Source: an uncultured Coriobacteriaceae bacterium (GTDB lineage Bacteria > Actinomycetota > Coriobacteriia > Coriobacteriales > Atopobiaceae). Taken from it: a stretch of 8,827 bases of DNA. Under the pieces are notes generated by a model. The model was not told the origin of the DNA. It saw only the letters and a program-made list of their open reading frames with translations, and searched no databases. Position 1 is the stretch's first letter, and the number at the start of each line of letters is the position of its first letter. Location of the stretch: assembly GCA_902772085.1 (NCBI GenBank), contig CACXZL010000050.1, positions 1 to 8,827 of the forward strand, given 5' to 3'. Of this stretch, positions 5,454-8,827 are shown in pieces. The translations under genes and the position numbers were made by a program.

Positions 5454-6535
5454 ATGCTCTTTTCTGAAATGCTGGACCGCGGGCAAGACGGAGCCGTGGC
5501 TATCGTCGACTCGCGAGGGTCGGTCGCGTATGGCGAGTTCCGCGCCGCCGTGGCCGGATTTGCCGCGCGCCTGCATAGCATGGGCCTTGCCAAGGGCGAC
5601 CGCGTGGCGCTCTGGGGGTACAACTCGGCGAACTGGCTCGTGGCTTTCTTTGCCATTGTGCGTGCGGGTGGGGTGGCGCTGCTGGTCAACTACAGCATGG
5701 GCGTTGACGACGCGGCCACGCTGTTGCGAACGGCGAATGCGCGCTTTCCTCAAACAAGCAGCCAATCGATGCGGATGGCTGGCTGCATACGGGGGATTTG
5801 GGGTTTTTAGACCCCGCAGGATACCTGCACCTCGCTGGACGCATCAAGGACGTTATCATTCGCGGGGGCGAGAACATCTCTCCTGCTGAAATCGAAGCAG
5901 AGCTCACCTCCATCGAAGGCGTGGCGGACGCCAAGGTTATGGGCGCGCCACATGCAATCTTCGGCGAGAGCGTAGAGGCTTGCGTTACCACCCAAGAAAC
6001 GGAGTCGTTCGACACGGGGCGCGTACTTGAAGCCCTGCGCGCCCGCATGCCCCGCTACAAAGTGTCGGCACACATCTTCCCCTACCGCGAGTTCCCCCTC
6101 AACGTGAACGGAAAGCTCGACCAGCGCGCCCTCTACATCAGCATGCTAGGAAAGCTGCGCGGAATCGAGGTGAACGAGGAGCTCGCAGGTGGCATCACGG
6201 TGTTTGAGATTACCGTGAAAAACTCCAGCTATGCAATCGGGCCAGTGACGATGCTCGTCGAGGACTTGGCTAGGAGCATCGGTTACGAGCCCCGTCGGGT
6301 GGCCAAAATTCGACTTGCAGTTGAGGAGATGCTTATCGAACGCATCATGTACGCCTATTCGGGCGCGGGCGATATCCACGTGCGCATCGCGCTCATGCCG
6401 GAATGGCTGCGTGTGTCGTTCAGCGACAACGGCGCCGAATATGCTGTCGACAAACGGCGAGACACCTCCACGAGCGCGCGTATCATCTTGGGCTCGGTCG
6501 ACAACTTCCACACCGAGCGCCGCGAAGGCATCTAG
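5454..6535 (+). pseudogene. AMP-forming acyl-CoA synthetase with internal deletion and frameshift, GHKL-like tail
   Basis: The 5' part (ATG 5454, ribosome site AGGA at 5443-5446) encodes a typical synthetase start: SVAYGEF, GLAKGDRVALWGYNSANWLV, RAGGVALLVNYS. Near 5745 it runs out of frame and stops at 5808-5810. The 3' part resumes in another frame with DADGWLHTGDLGFLD, then GRIKDVIIRGGENISPAEIE and NGKLDQ containing the C-domain lysine. The roughly 300 residues between, with the ATP-binding P-loop and core motifs, are missing, so adenylation is not possible. After the ligase C-domain, a second region from about 6200 to 6535 resembles a GHKL ATPase of the anti-sigma (RsbW) type: RLAVEEMLIERIMYAY and VSFSDNG. 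The N-box asparagine is replaced by glutamate and the end is short, so ATP binding there is doubtful. Confidence 0.75.
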
Positions 6536-6612
6536 GAACTTATCTAATGGATTATCGAGGGATGTTTGGCAATGTCCATGTGGATAAGCGTTCGGACGTT
6601 TGGTCATCTCCA

Positions 6613-6621
6613 TGCTATAGT
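6613..6621 (+). promoter_or_regulatory. Extended -10 promoter of mtnN
   Basis: TGCTATAGT at 6613-6621 fits an extended -10 (TGN followed by a TATAAT-like hexamer), which can work without a good -35. The best upstream hexamer, TTCGGA at 6591-6596, is poor and 19 nt away. It lies about 50 nt before the mtnN start, giving that gene its own promoter, separate from the broken operon upstream. Confidence 0.45.
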
Positions 6622-6671
6622 TGAAATACTGGTTTTTGGCATTGCTAGCCGGATGCGGAAAGGGGCAGACT

Positions 6672-7379
6672 ATGACGCGGGGAACAGTGATTGGCATCAT
6701 CGGCGCGATGGATGAAGAAGTGGCAACTTTGAAAGAAGCGGCGAAGATTACCAAGATGACGACGATTGCGGAAATGGAATTTTGCGAAGGGAAGCTTGGG
6801 GATAATAGGGTCGTCATCGTCCAGTGTGGCATGGGCAAAGTCAACGCGGGGATTTGTGCGCATACCCTGATCAACGATTTTGGTTGCACGAAGATTGTAA
6901 ACACAGGCGTTGCGGGGTCTCTGGACAACCGGCTTGATATTGGGGATATCGTTGTATCGGTTGATGCCGTGCAGCACGACTTCGATGTGGAACCTATTGG
7001 TTTCCAAAAAGGGGAGATTCCCTATACAGGGCTTTATGCCTTTCCGGCAGATGAGGAAATGCGTGCCGTGGCGATAGAGGCGGCAGCCAAAGCTGCGGCG
7101 CATATTCATGCATATGAAGGCAGGGTATGTTCCGGAGACCAGTTTGTTGGCACTGATGAACAGAAGCAAGCAATCACATCGAACTTCGGCGGTATGTGCT
7201 GCGAGATGGAGGGCGCGGCGATTGCGCAGGCATGTTATTTGAACAAGACCCCTTTTGTGGTGATTCGTGCAATCTCGGATAAATCGGATGGATCACAGAG
7301 CCTGGAGTATGCGAAATTCAAAGAGGTGGCGGCTGCGAACTGCGCAAAAATAGTAGAGTATATGGTGGGTCGGCTGTAA
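6672..7379 (+). CDS. mtnN: 5'-methylthioadenosine/S-adenosylhomocysteine nucleosidase
   Basis: The enzyme hydrolyses methylthioadenosine and S-adenosylhomocysteine to adenine and the thioribose or ribosylhomocysteine, for methionine salvage and removal of SAH in the cytosol. The 235-residue length fits the family (E. coli 232). Visible landmarks are GIIGAMDEEV with the catalytic-base glutamate E16, GMGKVNAG (53-60), NTGVAGSL (77-84), SGDQFV (154-159), CEMEGAAIA with the ribose-binding M179/E180, and AISDKSDG with catalytic D203. I use the ATG at 6672 because AAGGGG lies 6 nt upstream; a TTG at 6621 would add 17 residues before the normal start. GC content is by eye lower than in the neighbouring genes. 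The next gene is convergent. Confidence 0.95.
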   Translation: MTRGTVIGIIGAMDEEVATLKEAAKITKMTTIAEMEFCEGKLGDNRVVIVQCGMGKVNAGICAHTLINDFGCTKIVNTGVAGSLDNRLDIGDIVVSVDAVQHDFDVEPIGFQKGEIPYTGLYAFPADEEMRAVAIEAAAKAAAHIHAYEGRVCSGDQFVGTDEQKQAITSNFGGMCCEMEGAAIAQACYLNKTPFVVIRAISDKSDGSQSLEYAKFKEVAAANCAKIVEYMVGRL

Positions 7380-7445
7380 GTTGCCAAGGACCCAGTGCGC
7401 AGATACGACGTTTAACCTTGCTCTACGCAACGTATCGCGGAAGCT

Positions 7446-7910
7446 TTATGGCGTTGCGACGAGGTAAGCGGCCGCCAGCGACAACCACGCAAAGGGACCC
7501 CAGACGACCATCTTGCCTTTCTCGTCGAACAGCAGCCAGTCGAGAAGGGCCATAATCGGCACAACATAGTGCATGGCGACCAGGTGCCACACGAGCTGGC
7601 CGTCCTTGAACATGGCGTCGAAGAGCATGAAATGCGCTATTAGCGCGGTTATGAGAAGCGAAATCATGGCCGTGTACTTGGCTTGCGGTGCGAAGACCTT
7701 AGCCTCGTCGTCTTTGCTGGCAGCGAGCCGTATTGCAGCTATGAGGAAATATCCCCATGCGAAGATGTTGGAAACGTTAGTGAACATGTGGGGGAACCCG
7801 GTGTGATAGGTGCCGGCGAGGATGCCTGCACCGTCGAGAAGCCCGTATGTGGCGATCGCCACGAGCACGAACTTCCAAAGCACCGATGCGGTCTTATTTC
7901 GAATATACAT
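7446..7910 (-). CDS. Pr6Pr/FAR-17a-AIG1-like membrane protein, short C-terminus
   Basis: This 154-residue protein has about five hydrophobic segments (roughly 10-32, 47-63, 82-100, 108-128, 136-153). The ATG at 7910 has AAAGGAG nine bases upstream. The pattern FTNVSNIF (43-50) and HYVVPIMALLDWLLFDEKGK (114-133) matches the Pr6Pr family, distantly related to human AIG1/ADTRP, in which a conserved Thr and His are catalytic for lipid-ester hydrolysis. T44 and H114 are the corresponding candidates here. Family members are usually near 200 residues and end with another helix and a YPYxFLD-like motif. This one stops right after YLVATP, and I do not find the missing part downstream, so it may be truncated at the 3' end. 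Function in bacteria is not established. Confidence 0.6.
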   Translation of the reverse strand: MYIRNKTASVLWKFVLVAIATYGLLDGAGILAGTYHTGFPHMFTNVSNIFAWGYFLIAAIRLAASKDDEAKVFAPQAKYTAMISLLITALIAHFMLFDAMFKDGQLVWHLVAMHYVVPIMALLDWLLFDEKGKMVVWGPFAWLSLAAAYLVATP

Positions 7911-8062
7911 AAATTACCACTCCTTTGGCATAGGTCTTTCGCGACGTTAGGTTTAGAGTGCGTCGCTCTTGTCGCAAAATGTAGTTTAACCCCATCTGTT
8001 CCGTTGATGAGGTGCGGCTCGTATGGGTTCCGTCAGGTCTTATTCGAATCTACCTTGCTGTG

Positions 8063-8079
8063 TCGCAAACAATTTGCGA
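8063..8079. promoter_or_regulatory. 17-bp palindrome, possible operator
   Basis: TCGCAAA-CAA-TTTGCGA is a perfect inverted repeat with 7-bp arms and a 3-nt centre. The half-site GTCGCAAA occurs at 8062-8069 and again at 7971-7978, nearer the minus-strand membrane-protein gene. Both lie in the 240-nt gap between that gene and the DUF4160 gene, so a regulator of the membrane protein is the natural guess. The rest of the gap (7911-8150) shows no gene. Confidence 0.4.
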
Positions 8080-8150
8080 AAATAGTGCACGTCGTCGCAT
8101 GGACCCTTTGTCGATTGTCATGCACAAGGTCTGTGCTGCGGTTCCGTGGG

Positions 8151-8429
8151 TTATACGAGGAACGAGACGTTCTCCACGTCGAAGTACGACCTCCACTCCC
8201 TGCAAATCATGTCGTGCTGCGCAGCAACAATGCGCTCGATGGCCTTTAGATCTTTTGAAGGTATCTTGCCCTTGTTGTGGGCGAGTACGCAGCCGCCGGC
8301 AGACGTAAGCCAGAGTTTTGTGGCATCTGGCGTGGGGCGACCCTTCGCAACGTGTACGTGGACGGGCTCTCCCTCCTCGCCGGACCAGAAAAATATGCGG
8401 TACCCGCCAATCGAAAAGAGACTAGGCAA
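8151..8429 (-). CDS. DUF4160 domain protein
   Basis: The 92-residue protein matches DUF4160 along its length: MPSLFSIGGYRIFFWSGEEG at the start, the EPVHVHV motif (21-27), KLWL (38-41), the helical KIPSKDLKAIERIV, and REWRSYF (78-83). The start is TTG at 8429, supported by a GGAGG ribosome site about 8 nt upstream and by the family's usual MP start. It overlaps the preceding gene by 8 nt, so they are co-translated. DUF4160 proteins are small, have no proven biochemical function as far as I know, and usually sit beside a DUF2442 gene in toxin-antitoxin-like pairs. The toxin or antitoxin role is inference. Confidence 0.8.
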   Translation of the reverse strand: MPSLFSIGGYRIFFWSGEEGEPVHVHVAKGRPTPDATKLWLTSAGGCVLAHNKGKIPSKDLKAIERIVAAQHDMICREWRSYFDVENVSFLV

Positions 8430-8694
8430 TGTTTAGTCCCCCCTCCGCCGCGAACTCGTAGAGGAGATGAGCGTTCGAGGCGAGAAAACGCCTGAACCCC
8501 GCAATCTCCTCGTCCGAGAAAGAGCCCTCCCAGGGCGTCATCTCGTACGAGGGCAACTCGAAGCGCACGGAGTCGAATCCGTCGTCCGTCGGGCGCTCGA
8601 AGTGCACGAACACGCGGCCCCCGTCTTCATCGTGCTTCAGGTCCGAATGGAGCACCATCGTCCCGTCGGCGAATGTGAGGTAGGGATGCATCAT
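8422..8694 (-). CDS. Unrecognised 90-residue partner of the DUF4160 protein
   Basis: Two ATGs lie side by side at 8694 and 8691; AGGAG at 8703-8707 serves the first and AAGGA at 8697-8701 the second, so the product has 89 or 90 residues. The protein starts with a beta-rich half (YLTFADGTMVLHSDL, then VFVHFERP, DGFDSVRFELPSY), followed by an acidic, helical C-terminal half (SDEEIAGFRRFLASNAHLLYEFA). It does not look like DUF2442, the usual neighbour of DUF4160. The acidic character and first position in an overlapping pair are antitoxin-like, but I cannot name the family. Confidence 0.65.
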   Translation of the reverse strand: MMHPYLTFADGTMVLHSDLKHDEDGGRVFVHFERPTDDGFDSVRFELPSYEMTPWEGSFSDEEIAGFRRFLASNAHLLYEFAAEGGLNIA

Positions 8695-8793
8695 TATCCT
8701 TGCTCCTCTCGGGTTGGCTTCCCGTCAATTATGCCATCGTACAACCTGGGCAGTTCGAAGTCCACCGTGGTCTCTTCTTTCTAGGACAAACGA

Positions 8794-8827
8794 ATGAATT
8801 TTGACTACTTCACATACGATTCCCTCA
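8794..8827 (+). CDS. Start of a plus-strand gene, cut by the window edge
   Basis: An ATG at 8794 with AGGA at 8783-8786, 7 nt upstream, opens a frame that reads MNFDYFTYDSL to the edge. It is divergent from the DUF4160 operon, with 99 nt between them. Eleven codons are too few to assign a family, and the frame could still close soon after. Confidence 0.4.
   Translation, partial: MNFDYFTYDSL

Noticed and set aside
7366..7412. Inverted repeat TGGGTC/GACCCA at the end of mtnN as a terminator
   Set aside because: The arms are short, the loop is long and no T-run follows. It may still help, but the support is too weak to list.

Overview
The window looks like an accessory stretch of an actinobacterial chromosome. 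The gut Coriobacteriia (Collinsella/Olsenella/Enorma-like) are my best guess, judged from the GC-rich, GC3-rich coding style, strong GGAGG-type ribosome sites and the kinds of proteins present. That placement is inference; there is no rRNA or marker gene here.

Layout. Positions 1-754 hold a compact minus-strand group of unrecognised genes, one running off the left edge and starting in a GTGA stop/start overlap. Positions 914-1459 are a BrnT/BrnA toxin-antitoxin operon with its own consensus -10, but the toxin has no ATG, GTG or TTG start; the best candidate is ACG at 973. Positions 1775-2595 contain a promoter overlapping an inverted repeat, a compact candidate structured RNA (hairpin plus possible pseudoknot), and an Abi-like HEPN protein with an RX4H motif. 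A 58-residue two-helix membrane protein follows at 2785-2961. Positions 2962-3681 are mostly non-coding, with two head-to-head 67-nt repeat units forming a large nested palindrome and a decayed coding fragment on the minus strand.

Positions 3728-6535 are a damaged lipid/acyl-transfer type operon. It has an intact condensation-like (HxxxDG) acyltransferase, a copy of it cut off after 78 residues, and an AMP-forming acyl-CoA synthetase gene that has lost its middle and changed frame. The remaining 3' part of that gene also encodes a GHKL-ATPase-like tail. Positions 6672-7379 encode MTA/SAH nucleosidase (mtnN) with an extended -10 promoter. Convergent to it at 7446-7910 is a C-terminally short Pr6Pr/AIG1-like membrane protein. 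Positions 8151-8694 are a two-gene minus-strand operon, an unrecognised 90-residue protein followed by a DUF4160 protein, resembling a toxin-antitoxin module. A new plus-strand gene starts at 8794 and leaves the window.

Taken together, two likely defence or toxin modules (BrnTA and Abi plus RNA), a third possible one (DUF4160 pair), gene remnants and repeats mark this as a region of gain, loss and decay around one ordinary housekeeping gene, mtnN. The most interesting item is the RNA candidate immediately upstream of the Abi/HEPN gene.
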